A model generated the notes under the pieces. It had not been told where the DNA came from. It was given only the letters and a program-made list of their open reading frames with translations, and did no database searches. Source: Cordilura impudica (lineage: Eukaryota > Arthropoda > Insecta > Diptera > Scathophagidae). Taken from it: a stretch of 64,000 nt of DNA. This document shows, piece after piece, positions 26,001 through 36,420 of this stretch; position 1 is the stretch's first letter; each line of letters begins with the position of its first letter. The stretch covers positions 234,567,836 through 234,631,835 of the forward strand of contig OY821518.1 in NCBI GenBank assembly GCA_963682025.1, in the 5' to 3' direction. The translations under genes and the position numbers were made by a program.

Positions 26001-29000
26001 TCTTTCATAAACGTAAATTTCATTGTGCTTTTTCACTTACAGAGAAATTGAAATCATCATCAACATCCACTCCTAAAGTAGCTGATTTGGAGAAACAACT
26101 GAAAAAATCTGAAGATGAAACGAAACATTTGAACACTAAAATCAAAGATTTTGAGGAGAAGATCAAGAAACAGGATAATTTGGTATAAATAATCTAAGTG
26201 TTAAGGCATATGGTCATAATCTGATCGTACATTTTTTTCATTAACAGATCAAAAAAACTGAAGCTAGCAAATCTACGTTGGAACAACAAACTAAATCCGA
26301 CAAAGAAAAACTTTCAAAATTGGAAAAAGAGTTTGAAAAAGAACGTAAAGAACGGGAAAAATTGGAAGGAAAACTAACACAAAAAGATAGCGAACTGATA
26401 CAAGCACGCAAAACGGCTGACAAAACTAAAACAAATTTTGAAAATGAAATTAAGGAATTGAAAACAAAATCTTCAAAATCGGATTCAAAACAAGTACAAG
26501 ATCTCAAAAAACAACTAGAGGAGTTACAAGAATCGCTTAACAGTGAATCAAAACGATACAACGATCTTAATACACAGTGGGAAAAAATGTCTGAGGAAAC
26601 GATACTAATGAGAGCTCAACTCTCGACTGAAAAGAATAATCTGCAAAGTGAACTAAACAGTGCCAAACAGAAAATATCTGAGTTAGAGACCTTACGCGTC
26701 AATCGTACTGAATTAGCCAAAAAGTTGAATGATGCTCAAAAGAAAATACAAGAGTTGGAAACAAAAACTCTAAAAAATGGAGCTTCAGATTATGAGAAGA
26801 CATTGCTGCAACATAAATTGGATGACAAGAATTTAGAATATGATAGACTCAGGCGGGAGAATGAAATGAATATCGATTTAGTTTTCCAATTAAGAAAAGA
26901 TAATGATGACTTAAATCGCAAACTGAATGACTTCAGTCGCATTGAACAGGCTCAATCATCAATTAATGGACATAGTGCCAGTTTGGAGAACGAAATTAAA
27001 TCTTTGAAAAATAAGTAAGAAAAATCAATTACCATTTAATAAATTAAATTGCACATTATTATTAATGTGGTTATCTATATAGGTTGGAAAATAGTGAATT
27101 ACAACTTAAATCGGATGTGGCTTCTACGCGTCTGCGATATGAACAACAAGTAAAAACCTTAAGCGGAGAGTTAACTTCAATGCAGGTATGTGCTCCTCCA
27201 ATATAAGTCACATAGATCTTGGCTCTAATCGATTAATACTGATTACTTTAGCGTCAATGCGAAAGATTTAAGAAGGATCGTGATGCGTTCAAGCAAATGT
27301 TGGAATCTGCACAAAAGAAAATTGGTGATCTGAAAGCAAATAATGCGGGCAGACAAAGTCGAGGATCAATGCATAGCAGCGATGAGGATGATAAGAGCAA
27401 GATTGCTTATCTTGAACAACAGGTTTGAGCCAAAATATCATTCGAAATTAAAAAAATATATTTTCAAATTGTTGTATTTCTAAATTTCAGATTGGATGCT
27501 TGGAAGATCAATTGGTAGAGTCACGTTTGGAAGCGAGCAAAGTTAAAACTGACTTAGTATCGGAACGGAGTGCAAATGAAATAAAAATTTCTGAAATGAA
27601 ATCGAAACTCAATGAGTTCGAAGAAGAGAGAGTTATTGGTTCCGGTCGTACAAAAATTCCTGGAATAAAGACAAAATTAGAGTTATCATGGCAAAAAGAA
27701 CGTGAGGATCAACAGAGATTATTGCAAGAGACCTCTACGCTGGCTCGTGACTTACGCCAGACTCTATTCGAAGTAGAACGTGAACGCGATAAAGAACGTT
27801 TGGAGTCGAAACGACGTTTAGATCAGTTGAAACGTACCAACGAGGAGGAGATGGAGGAGGGTCGCAGAAAGATTGCCGAGTTACAATGTGATTTACTGGA
27901 ATTGCGTGATGTCCATGCCAAACTTAGAACATCCAATGAGAAACTGCGAAGAGAACGCGAACGTTACGAAAAAGAATTAGTAAAACGACGCATGGAGCAA
28001 GGTGATGGGGACCGCAAACTTGGAGCTCTTTTACATACCGTTGATGAATTGGTGAAGATAGCCCCTGACTTAATGACTGGCAGAACAACATCAACTCCAA
28101 ATGAATTAAAACCAGAACTGATTACAGCAAAGAGAGCTCGAAGTCCCTCGCCCTCTTTGAATACATCACATATTGGTGGTATTTTAGCCCGCTTAGCCGA
28201 AGCTTCCGAAGATTTGCGTAAATTCCAACGTATTAGCGAAGAAGAGCATGAACGTAATCGCATGAAACGTAGTAATTTAAGAAGAGCAGCTTCTCAAGAA
28301 AACGATCCTCATGGCAGTCAAAGTTCCGTCGCAAGTACTACTGGATCTAATCGTAATGGTTCCAAACTATCTCGCTCCGGACATAATGGCAGTCTAATAA
28401 GAAAAAGTCTGTCATTGGATCATTCAATACAGAAAGATCAGGTAAATATTTGATTTCATTTTTTTTCTCTTATTGTCTGAATATGTTTTAAACTTTTAGA
28501 ATATTTGGCGACAAGATGATGGTAGTGTTTCATCTATTCAATCGATTGATTCCGAATTGGGTGGTATGGTACGCGATTCAAGCTATGACTCACGCCTTGA
28601 TTCACGTTTGTCAGGCGGCTCAACACAAAGCGATATACCACGTGGCCCACGTAAGAAAAAGAAGGGTCTCATGGGAAAATTAAGAAGCCTCACTAAAAGT
28701 GGCCGTAATTCCGAGAGTGAAGTTTCGGTATATTTTGGACCCTATAATTTTATCAGTGCAAAATAAAAATCTTTTTTTTATTTTTATACTTTAAGATTCA
28801 AGGATCCGATTCTGATATTAGTGTGGCTAGTGACATGAGAGCCAGTAAAAAGGATTTACGTGGACGCTTATCGGACATGTTCAAACGGTCTGGTTCAACG
28901 TCTCGTAGTGCTAGTACAGAACGTATGACCACTGAACAAAGACCTGTAGCCGTTACAGTAGTTGGCCATGCGGATGGTCCACAGCCCAGAGATCCACCAC

Positions 29001-29168
29001 CAGCAAATGCTTTAACACCGAAACCAATTAGATCAGTTAGTTGAAATTCCCTTTTCGATAACTCAAAAATATCATTAATAATTTCTGTTTGTTTGCTTTT
29101 TTCAGATTGCTAAACCTCCTACGCCCACACCAACTACACCTTTAACCAAGCGGAGAGTGGCCAAATGA
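16901..29168 (+). CDS. MTCL/SOGA-like coiled-coil protein, 16 coding exons, 1837 aa
   Basis: Coding exons: 16901-17082, 17141-17208, 18160-18338, 20404-20591, 20649-21717, 21895-22107, 22861-22951, 23374-24234, 26043-26182, 26248-27014, 27083-27185, 27252-27422, 27491-28441, 28500-28727, 28796-29035, 29106-29168. All introns are GT-AG and the exons sum to 5514 nt with every phase matching, which is strong internal support. The protein has an N-terminal Cys motif (aa 14-38), Ser/Thr-rich linkers (to about aa 320), coiled coil from about aa 355, the conserved segment with LKDQLKFAEEEAETLRKKV (about aa 620-640), further long coiled coils to about aa 1500, and a basic Ser-rich tail with KKKKGLMGKLRSLTKSGR. 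Family knowledge: MTCL/SOGA proteins cross-link or stabilise microtubules in the cytoplasm; microtubule binding here is inferred. The ATG is directly preceded by an in-frame TAA. Untranslated 5' exons are not located. The exact fly orthologue symbol is not recalled. Confidence 0.88.
17860..17900 (+). promoter_or_regulatory. Possible TATA-type alternative promoter
   Basis: TATAAATA sits at 17860-17867. About 30 bp downstream is a GC-richer stretch with repeated CGGTCG (17892-17915) in an otherwise AT-rich intron. About 130 bp further on, an ATG in good fly context (acacaaATG, 18027) opens a frame that runs without stop into exon 3. No clear Initiator is seen, so this is a weak call. Confidence 0.3.
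18027..18338 (+). CDS. Possible alternative first exon of the MTCL/SOGA-like gene
   Basis: The frame of exon 3 (18160-18338) stays open upstream to an ATG at 18027, which adds about 44 residues starting MHYIIDDLQLL. In the main model these bases are intron, ending in the acceptor caatgtag at 18159. If the promoter at 17860 is used, a shorter isoform would begin here and lack the N-terminal Cys motif. Chance openness over 133 nt is also possible. Confidence 0.4.
18502..19139 (+). mobile_element. Degenerate Helentron H1 in intron 3
   Basis: It starts TATATCCTATACCACTATGTGG, has a ccgtccgtctgtctg tract near 18590, the internal cttcccgatcttcact block, and ends CGACTATAACTTACTTACG. It is more diverged than the other copies, so probably an old insertion. 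It lies in the sense orientation of the host gene. Confidence 0.65.
19140..20403. other. Rest of intron 3
   Basis: Mostly unrecognised. At about 20001-20075 a short inverted pair (CAGGGTTGCCAGC ... GGCTTGGCAACCC) resembles a tiny hAT-type MITE. Confidence 0.3.
20649..21717 (+). CDS. Exon 5: Ser/Thr-rich linker and first coiled coil
   Basis: This is the longest exon (1069 nt, about aa 206-562). It begins with Pro/Ser/Thr-rich low-complexity sequence, including a poly-Ser run near 20930. It then passes at about 21100 into heptad-rich coiled coil containing AEQICEELMEENQYAKKEI, AEMDELQDTFRDDDVKAKT and KNCRILSFKLKKCERKIETL. These segments resemble the conserved N-terminal coiled coil of MTCL1/SOGA proteins. 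The donor follows AAATTACAG in phase 0. Confidence 0.85.
21895..22951 (+). CDS. Exons 6-7: SOGA-type conserved segment
   Basis: Exon 6 (21895-22107) ends in DLKDQLKFAEEE and exon 7 (22861-22951) begins AETLRKKVVRMEDENDSL. Together they form the block that best supports the MTCL/SOGA assignment. Exon 6 also carries a basic Pro stretch (GKKKPPMLG). If exon 7 is not spliced at 22952 it reads on for 19 codons to a stop at 23008, which would give a truncated isoform. The 753-nt intron between them holds a candidate alternative terminal exon. Confidence 0.85.
22180..22662 (+). CDS. Candidate alternative terminal exon with four TQT/IQT motifs
   Basis: An open frame runs 22141-22662 in the phase left by exon 6. 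A pyrimidine-rich tract (22151-22168) leads to an acceptor candidate ending at 22179, which would add 160 residues and a stop. The peptide is hydrophilic, unlike a translated AT-rich intron, and carries KGIQTQ, RSTQTD, ASIQTD and SFTQTN, whose Q residues are 14, 17 and 17 residues apart. Such motifs match the known LC8 dynein light-chain binding consensus. It cannot be a simple cassette: the only later donor-like site (CAG/gtacaa near 22641) gives a phase that meets a stop in exon 7. No AATAAA is seen soon after. Confidence 0.6.
   Translation: MRKLGKSFHTPHVNKGIQTQEIYEIRFPRSTQTDFEGFALFEKCTASIQTDDIEDNRIETKESFTQTNTLNNEQFPGLSRESHEDSTRTLENNEMISLETQPVAINISDIFKIYHDRESSPFAAILPSFSMRPPSSSLLFPSLISHALRSGTGAGTKLSN
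23374..27422 (+). CDS. Exons 8-12: central coiled-coil rod
   Basis: Exon 8 (23374-24234) opens with RKLSPTPRRLAPEV, an acidic patch (DEGISDEDDPAEL), then long heptads rich in Leu, Glu and Lys. Exons 9-12 (26043-26182, 26248-27014, 27083-27185, 27252-27422) continue the rod almost without break. Exon 12 ends with the acidic Ser stretch SSDEDDKSK. Phases across these junctions are 1, 0, 2, 0 and 0, and all agree. The 1.8-kb intron after exon 8 is enlarged by a dead mariner. Confidence 0.85.
24350..24834. other. Intron 8 sequence beside the mariner relic
   Basis: It contains a 66-codon open stretch (24630-24830, + strand, VSNKVKYEKLIEKFGKKF) that I do not recognise. It looks protein-like but has no splice-compatible context, so it is probably another TE remnant. 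Confidence 0.3.
24835..25790 (-). pseudogene. Dead mariner transposase in intron 8
   Basis: Read on the minus strand, fragments in several frames give a mariner order: TIKYWVAVFKRGR, then VTMDETWVQHF (first catalytic Asp), SPDLAPT (third Asp region) and IEAIEYRWGKVYRAKR at the C end. Frameshifts and stops break the frame, and the second Asp block is missing near 25060. It sits inside the host gene in antisense orientation. Terminal repeats were not found. Confidence 0.75.
27491..29168 (+). CDS. Exons 13-16: last coiled coil and basic Ser-rich tail
   Basis: Exon 13 (27491-28441) carries very Arg/Glu-rich coiled coil, then the disordered stretch LITAKRARSPSPSL and Ser-rich sequence with RKSLSLDHS. 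Exon 14 (28500-28727) has WRQDDGSVSSIQSIDSELGG followed by KKKKGLMGKLRSLTKSGR. Exon 15 (28796-29035) has KDLRGRLSDMFKRSGS. Exon 16 ends PLTKRRVAK-stop at 29168. The two basic amphipathic motifs are plausible microtubule or membrane contacts (inference). Exons 14 and 15 each have a short in-frame read-through ending if unspliced. Confidence 0.85.
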
Positions 29169-29515
29169 TTATAAGCTCAACAATATCTATTTAAACTTTT
29201 ATTTTGGTTATTATTTATTTCACATGCCATAAATTATTAGAGATTTTTTATGACGTAAATTACATATACAAATACATACATATTGTTAGAACAGTTTGGA
29301 TATATGTACTTTTTTTAATAGATATTATGTTGGTATGAATATACAATCGCTTTAATGGACTAGGGATATTAGGGGTTTTTCAAGCAAATACTTTGGAATT
29401 GAAATTGGCATATGGGAACAAATAAGTATTTTGTTTGTTTGGAAATCCATTTATGAATATTTTATGCTTAATGCTTGAAATGCTTATTTCGCTTAAGTAT
29501 TTAATTAATTAAGGA

Positions 29516-29521
29516 AATAAA
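29516..29521 (+). terminator. Polyadenylation signal of the MTCL/SOGA-like gene
   Basis: AATAAA lies 348 nt after the stop codon, in AT-rich 3' UTR. It is followed within 20 nt by a T-rich stretch (tgtaaatgtttta). Confidence 0.55.
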
Positions 29522-29629
29522 TTTTATTGTAAATGTTTTATTATTTAGACTCTTTCTTAGTAATAAATTTTCAAACTATTTATTAGATATTACTCAGACA
29601 TTTTTACTGTTTTAATATTTAACTAGAGT

Positions 29630-31740
29630 AACCCTGCCCACGCTGCTGGACAATACAATGAAAATGAAATCTTCTGGAAAGAATTGAAATTTTTCTGAAA
29701 AATAAGTGCAAAACATAAATTTTTTAAAGTGATATCAAAAAATAAAAAAAAAATGTATTGTAGTCCTTGGGGTTGGGGGTAAACGACATTATTAGTATTG
29801 CCATTTTCAAACAAAAAAAATATATGTATGGGGGATTTCATGTCAGTAGTTTAGACACAATTTTTCAACAAGATCGGTCCAGATCTCTCTGAGTTAGAGG
29901 GGATCAAAATTTGACATTTTGGCCAAACAGGTGTTTTTTCTCATCCATGTAACTTATTACCTATTGTTCTTAGAAAATTTTCTCCCAAATAGTTTATATA
30001 GCTATTTCTTCAATATTTCGGAAAAAAATACTTTAAAAAAAAAAAATTTTAGACTTTTTTTTTGCTAAATTAAAGCATTTTTTGCCTTTTTTTCAAAAAG
30101 GGCGTTTTTTTTTTTTTTTCATCAGAAAGCTTAGCATTTTTCCTTTAAGAGCTTTTTGGTCGCTTAGTGGGATTGGAGTGGGATATCTATCAAAATAAAT
30201 GTTTTGCAACTCAAGACAACGGTTTTTCAATTTTTCCCAAATGCACTATTTTGAATTTTTTCCTATTTGTGTCTAAAACCTTACAAATAAAACTTATACT
30301 GAGAAACTAGACAAACTAACCTTTCCGATGGTATGTAACATACCTTCATAACATAACAGAAGAGAATGGTTATCTGTAACCTGAAAGAGTTATTTGCAAC
30401 ATTTCAATATGAACACGAGGATGTTAGAATTGGCTTCACGAAATTAACCCAAATGAGGCCAGAACATTGCGTTTTGGCAGGAAGCAGCGGAACTCACATC
30501 AGTAAACTGATGTTGAAGGAAATCAACTTAAAGTATTTAACAGATGATTCGGCAGAAGATTTACACGATTACCGCGATTGCCTTAAATTGACTATGTGTC
30601 CTAATGCAACAACTTCTTGCCACTTAGGTGAATGTACCAATTGCCCGAAAACCACATTCATCAAAGAAAATTTAATCAACTTTTTAGATCGAGAATATAT
30701 AGAGGAGGTCAAATTTGATTCTTGGATTCAGACTGACAGATGCACATTGAAAACTGTCATTTTAAATGTGGATGATTTTGTGGAAGAAATGTGTACAGGA
30801 TTGCTAAACTTGAGAACCCATGACTTTTTAGTCAAAGAGCAATGGTCATTCTTCAAGGATTTGAAGATACATTTGAAGTCTGGTGAATTTGTTATTTCAT
30901 ATGATTTCGCAGAAAACTATAAATATGTTCTTCAGGATGCCATACAAACATTCCACTTCAATAAGGACCAAGCAACTATATTCACAGTAGTTATTTACTA
31001 CATGAAAGATGAAAAACTGGAACACAAAAGTATGGCAATCATATCCGACGATTTTAAACATGATACCGTTGCAGTTTATGAGTACCAGAAGATAATACTA
31101 AAATATCTAAAATCTAAATTTACAGTAAAGAAGGTATACTACGTTTCGGACGGAGCTAGTTAACATTTTAAAAACAAAAGTAGCTTCGCAAATCTTATGG
31201 CCCATGAAAAAGATTTTGGAATGCCAGCTGAGTGGCATTTTCATCCTACTGCTTATGGTAAAGGAGCATGTGATGGTATTGGAGCAAACCTTAAAAGAAA
31301 TGCAGCGAAGTCTAGCCTCCAGTGCTCTGATCAAGATCGCACTTAGATGCGACTGCTTTATTCCATTGGGCAAAGAGTTATTGTAAATAAACTAAAATAG
31401 TTTTTAGTAGCAAAAGGATCATCAGGAAACATTGAAAACACTGAAGAGCAGATTTGATGCTGCGGTAACAATCGATGGCACCGCTCAATACCATGCTTTT
31501 ATACCGCTTGTCGATGGAAGACTCAAGTTGAAAAAGTTTTCTGCCTCTATTCAATGCGATTTCTTTCCAAAGACAACCAATAAACCAGCAGCGAAATCAA
31601 CAGCTGAACCTAGTAACCCCAAGAAAGGATTGACAAAAAAACGCAGTAAATAAAGGCGACAAAAAAGCTGGATAAAAGACTGGGTATTTAAAAATTTACA
31701 AGACTTAAATACTTCATCAGCTACAATAAATTAAGTATAA
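29630..31740 (+). mobile_element. Element carrying an uncharacterised transposase-like gene
   Basis: The 5' non-coding part (about 29800-30250) recurs inverted at about 63180-63640. The coding relic is 30366-31650. Terminal repeats were not found and the limits are approximate. Confidence 0.4.
30366..31650 (+). pseudogene. Broken, uncharacterised TE-type protein
   Basis: A 265-aa open frame ends YYVSDGAS-stop at 31162. The same frame continues HFKNKSSFANLMAHEKDFG, AEWHFHPTAYGKGACDG and NLKRNAAKSSL before further stops. I recognise the pattern as one repeated in many invertebrate genomes (SYDFAENYKYVLQDAIQTFH; ISDDFKHDTVAVYEYQK), but know no family name. Conserved D and E residues (YDFAEN, SDGA, AEWH) suggest an RNase-H-type nuclease fold, as inference only. 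A Cys cluster (CPNATTSCHLGECTNCP) lies at about 30598-30650. The stop after DGAS replaces a likely Gln codon. Confidence 0.55.
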
Positions 31741-31741
31741 A

Positions 31742-32174
31742 ACAAGTAAGAAAATTATAGTCGGTCTAGACCGACTATATGATACCCTATACCATGCGTT
31801 TAGAAACCCTATCTCATAGGCCCAACTAACTGGACATAGAAAATAAGCATAAACCAAATTTGTGTGGGATTTTTATAAATTTTTTTGGCTGCAGATATGA
31901 AAAAGTTCATATCGGATGCTATATCTATATGGGGACTAGGCCCAAAAATGGACCGACCCTGACCATGTCTGGCAGAGTATCTTGTATTTTGCAAAAATAT
32001 ATACAAACAAAATTTGAAAGGAATCCGTGCAATATTTTTGTTTTTTGATAAATTTCAGTGATGATCGGGAAGCAGCTCTATATGGGGCCTATGACTGAGG
32101 GTTGTCCCATAGGGATAATTTTTGGACTACTGATTAGTGGATGTAATATACACACACAAACCCAATTTGACTAA
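31742..32174 (-). mobile_element. Helentron H1 fragment
   Basis: Reverse 3' end ACAAGTAAGAAAATTATAG with a perfect GTCGGTCTAGACCGAC hairpin. It is cut at 32174 by a MITE, and the rest of the element does not resume beyond it. Confidence 0.7.
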
Positions 32175-32665
32175 AGGTGCTATTACATGATGTGTTTTTT
32201 ACATATGTATTGTCAAATTTTCCCACAACAAAAGTTGTACACATCGTGTGATACATATGAAACATTGTTTATGTACAATACATGAGAAAGTCACATGTAC
32301 ATTTTTCAATTAGACCAGGTTCTATTTCTGCATGACAAACATATGAAAATACAACACTGCTTGTGGCGAAAGAAAAACAGAGTAAATTTTAAAGATTAAT
32401 ATTGAAAGAAAAATAAATTGTGTAGTATTAATTAACAATTAAAAAATATATAACCCTTTTTTTAACAATAAATTTTTGTAAATTCACAAATTAAATCAGC
32501 TGTTGTTTACATTTAGAGATTATGTCATACGGAAATACATATGCACGTGTGATAGCAAAAATTATAAATCGTATGTAAAAGACAATTTTGACAGACATGA
32601 GGAATTTCATATGGATAAAAAAAGTGACAGTACATATGTAAAAAACACATCATGTGATAGCACCT
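32175..32665. mobile_element. Harbinger-like MITE, copy 1 (491 bp)
   Basis: The ends are inverted repeats of about 40 bp beginning AGGTGCTATTACATGATGTG and running to TGTCA. TAA flanks both sides (32172-32174, 32666-32668), fitting the 3-bp target duplication of PIF/Harbinger. There is no coding capacity. The second copy is at 58051-58536. Confidence 0.75.
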
Positions 32666-33126
32666 TAAATAAATTTCTTAAGAGAAAATATAGATATTAT
32701 TATAAATAAATAATAAATATTATTATAAATAAATAAATAAAAATAAAAAGAAAAAAACTTAGGCATTTCGCTGATTTTTTCATGTAAAGTGCCAAAACTG
32801 GCGATTTTTTAAATGTTTGTATGGGGAACCCCCCAGGGGAGTTCCAGGGGGTGTGCCACTGGCATGGGTGGGTCGGGCCTCCAAAGTTAGTGGGTGTCGG
32901 TAATACATTTGGACACGATTGGAGCACTCTAAATGGGTCAAAGTGGGATTTTTCAAAATTTGCCCCTACCCAAAAGTTCGACCCAAATTCTGCTACATCA
33001 GAATTCGTTTTAGAGGTATGGTTCCTTCGGCAAAGTTTCTTATTTTGATCCCTAGAATACGATTTTCACTGAGCAATGGGCGATTTTTAAATCGACCCGC
33101 CCTAATAAGCATCTATCGACCATACA

Positions 33127-33650
33127 ATGAACGCTATTGAAATTGGTGAGAATCGGTCCATGTTCAGACCTAGCCCCCATACAAATTACAAATTATGAAA
33201 TCGACATAAATTGTCATAAGATCCAAATTGTCATATAGATCTTACTCAAATTGTGTTTTGTATGCGTTCATTACGTCCATTAATGAGTAGTCCAAAAATG
33301 ATCCCTTTGGCCCCATATAGAGCTGCTTCCCGATCTTCACTTAAATCTATTAAAAAACAAAAATATTGCACTGATTCTTCTCAGATTTTGTTTGTATATA
33401 TTTTTGCAAAATACAAGAGACTTTACCAAACATGATCAGGATCGGTCCATTTTTGGACCTAGTCCCCATATAGATATAGCATCCGATATGAACTTTTTCA
33501 TATCTGCGGCCCACAAAATTAATAAAAATCCCACTAAATTTGGTTTTTGCTTATTTTCTATGTCCAGTTATTTGGGCCTAAGATATAAGGTTTCTAAACG
33601 CATGTTATAGGGTATAGTCGGTCTAGACCGACTATAATTTTCTTACTTGT
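33127..33650 (+). mobile_element. Helentron H1 fragment (3' two-thirds)
   Basis: It begins inside the element (aacgctattgaaattggtgag) and ends with the intact hairpin and CTTACTTGT. It faces the H1 fragment at 31742. Confidence 0.7.
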
Positions 33651-34806
33651 TATTATATCATTTCGTTTCAGTAAAATTAACTTTATTTCAATTTATTATC
33701 TTTCTTAACACAAACGAACATATAAATGAAAGAAAACGTAAAACAATTTCACTTTGATAATTACGAAGCAAGAAACAAAAGAGAATATCAGAGTACATGA
33801 AAGTATGTACCCCCTGCCATTCTTCTCATCCGTCCCACCTATAAACTCAAGACTTTCAGCAAGAAAACTTTCATGAGTAAACCGGCCATTAAGTGCGAAT
33901 GTTTGAAATTCGTATGTTTAGTACTTTGAGTTGCATCAGAGAAAAGGCTACCTGGTATTAACAGTTTACTCTAAATGTTATGTGGGTTGATAATTAGGTG
34001 GCCCAATATATATTTGAAATTTTTATAATTTTTGCGAATTTAATATTTTTAGAATAAAAAATCCACCTGTTGATTGCAGTGAGACAATATGACGAACATA
34101 ATTTATACATGACTTATAAGTATTGGAAAATTAATGAACTCAATTGTCAACCTACAAAACGATGCTATTTTTCTACATTTGTATGGAAAGTGGTTGAGCT
34201 TTTTGATAAATTTAACGATGATATTCCTGGTATTTATATGATTCAAAAAGGAATATATATATTCGTTATACTAAATATTTATATTTATCTGTGTACGTGC
34301 TTTAAAACATGAAAGAAGAGTGTTTCTATTACTCAAGCTACTCGATCGAGTAGCTCAAAACTCGGCAAAAAAAATAAAAATTAAAATGGTACAACCCTAA
34401 TTTGCATGTTCTGTACGTTCTACATTGAACTTAGCCAACTCTGTTCATCCATGTTTTCCAATTTTTGATAGTTTTTTTAGTATGCATATATCAATTCGTT
34501 TTTTCAGGCTTCATCATTAATCGATATTTTTTGTGTTTTCGGTCGAATAAAGAAACAAGAAAATATGCAAAAAAATTTTTAATTACTGAAATATCTATCA
34601 ATGTATGCAAGTGAATTGGTATGTGTCTGTGTGTGTATGTGTCGGTGTGTGTGTGAGTTTTTTTCATTTTCGTTTCATACTTCTATTAAAACAATGCTGG
34701 CTTATGTTTAGTGATGCAGGTGCCAGAGGAATTAATAAAATGAAATTTTTATTCAAAATACGCTCACAAACATGTGAGTGCATTTCTGTATGTAAATATG
34801 TATATA
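33651..34806. other. Unassigned sequence
   Basis: No gene recognised. Open stretches at 34070-34312 and 34605-34856 lack family signatures. Confidence 0.35.
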
Positions 34807-35340
34807 CAGTGGGTGACAATACATTGGAAACTTTTACTGAATTTTATATTTGCTAATCGTGTTCTGAGTTCTAAAATTAACAACTTTTTTTTCCGAAATC
34901 ACTCTTTTATATGTACTCTACCAAAAGATAACTAATTTAGTACATAAAATACAATTTAAAAAATAGATAAACGAAAAATAAGTGATGACTAAATAATGGA
35001 AACTTTAAACTTCTGTACCAAAGTTAATCAAAGCAATAAAAATAGATGGTATGAAATAAAATGTATAAATTGGTAATCGTATTTTTAAATTTTTTTATCT
35101 TAATATTAATTATTAAGTTTTAATTATTAAGTTTGAGTATTGATGATAAATGTAAACAAAATATTGGAAAAATATGCATGCATTTCCTATATGCATGCGT
35201 TTCCGGTTATATGACGTAACTTCTCGTTAGCTCGCTCTAACCTCCATTGCAAAAGTAATGGTTGTGTAGGGTGGCTATATGCATTAAATCGTGCTTTTTT
35301 GGCTTTTAACTGGCCAAATATTTCTTCATTGCGGCCATAT

Positions 35341-36138
35341 ATGAAAAAAGGATTAATTCGTGAATGCACTGAAAAGCTTAATGAGGATCTCAATATAATA
35401 TTTGAATGGGCTTCTTCAAATGGACTTTACTTAAATCCAAAAAAATCAAAATGTTTAGTTATAACTCAAAGAAATCAAACCATTCCTATAGATATTCCAG
35501 TATCATTAGGTAATCAGAATATTGAAATTGTGGAATCTGCTAGGAATCTGGGAATCATTTTTAATAAATCGCTCACGTGGAACAATCAGATTAATTCTGC
35601 ATCTGGAAAAATATTTGTAATGCTAAGAACGTTGTACCCTATACAACATCTTACACCTTTAAACATTCGTGTGCTTCTCGCGAAAACTTTCATTATGCCG
35701 AAGTTACTATATGGTTGTGAGATATTTGCTTTTTGTGATTCAGAAAGTAAAAGGAGATTATTAGTAGCTTACAATGCGATCCTACGTTATGTGTATGGTA
35801 TAAAGAGATATGATGGAACTTCTCTATATTCTAAGTCTCTGTACGGAGTTGATCTCATGGCCTTAATAAAAATAAGATCATTAATTCTACTTCACAAAGT
35901 AATATACACCAAAGAACCATCTTATTTATTTGAACGCCTTCAATTTGCACGATCCAATAGAGGAAATAATCTTATACAATTACGATATCGAACATTAATC
36001 TCTAGTTGGCAATTTTTTATAAATACCATATGTCTGTGGAACTCGTTACCCAACAATTTACAAATAACAGACAACGCTTTACAATTTAAAAATGAATTGT
36101 CTAAAAATGATTTGGTCTCTAATTTTCAACTTTCTTAA
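35341..36138 (+). CDS. Reverse transcriptase C-terminal fragment (open)
   Basis: An open frame of about 265 codons within the insertion ends at a TAA at 36138. It carries the RT thumb and downstream region: NGLYLNPKKSKCLVI, ARNLGIIFNKSLTWNNQI, TFIMPKLLYGCEIFA and SSWQFFINTICLWNSLPNNL. The polymerase YxDD motif lies upstream and is absent, so the fragment cannot work alone. The computed start upstream (35299) lies in host repeat and is not real. Confidence 0.75.
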   Translation: MKKGLIRECTEKLNEDLNIIFEWASSNGLYLNPKKSKCLVITQRNQTIPIDIPVSLGNQNIEIVESARNLGIIFNKSLTWNNQINSASGKIFVMLRTLYPIQHLTPLNIRVLLAKTFIMPKLLYGCEIFAFCDSESKRRLLVAYNAILRYVYGIKRYDGTSLYSKSLYGVDLMALIKIRSLILLHKVIYTKEPSYLFERLQFARSNRGNNLIQLRYRTLISSWQFFINTICLWNSLPNNLQITDNALQFKNELSKNDLVSNFQLS

Positions 36139-36365
36139 TTATTGTTTCATTTGTGATTATATTATATATTCTATACTCTCCCGTTATGTATTAATTATTT
36201 ACTTATATTTTTATACTTTTGTAATTTAAAATTATTTTTATTTTTATATTTTTCTTGTTTCTTAAAAGTATTGAAACTACTGTCACAAATTGATTGTATT
36301 ATTATAAGATCACATACTGTAATTAAAAAGATTTATATCTTGTTGTATGTGATATCCACATTTAA

Positions 36366-36416
<51 letters not shown>

Positions 36417-36420
36417 ATAT
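35341..36420 (+). mobile_element. 5'-truncated non-LTR retrotransposon
   Basis: It is inserted between ggccatat and aggtcagatgg of Helentron C, which are contiguous in copies A and B. The 3' end is a pure (TAAA)n tract (36364-36418), as in non-LTR elements with simple-repeat tails. An ATAT microhomology or duplication sits at the junction. Confidence 0.8.

Noticed and set aside
31809..32048. Recurrent short frames on both strands of H1 (SIFGPSPHIDIASDMNFFIS, SGIFINFFGCRYEKVHIGC), e.g. 40191-40430, 55888-56127, 62536-62805
   Set aside because: Both strands of one repeat are open by chance. No protein features beyond copy-to-copy identity.
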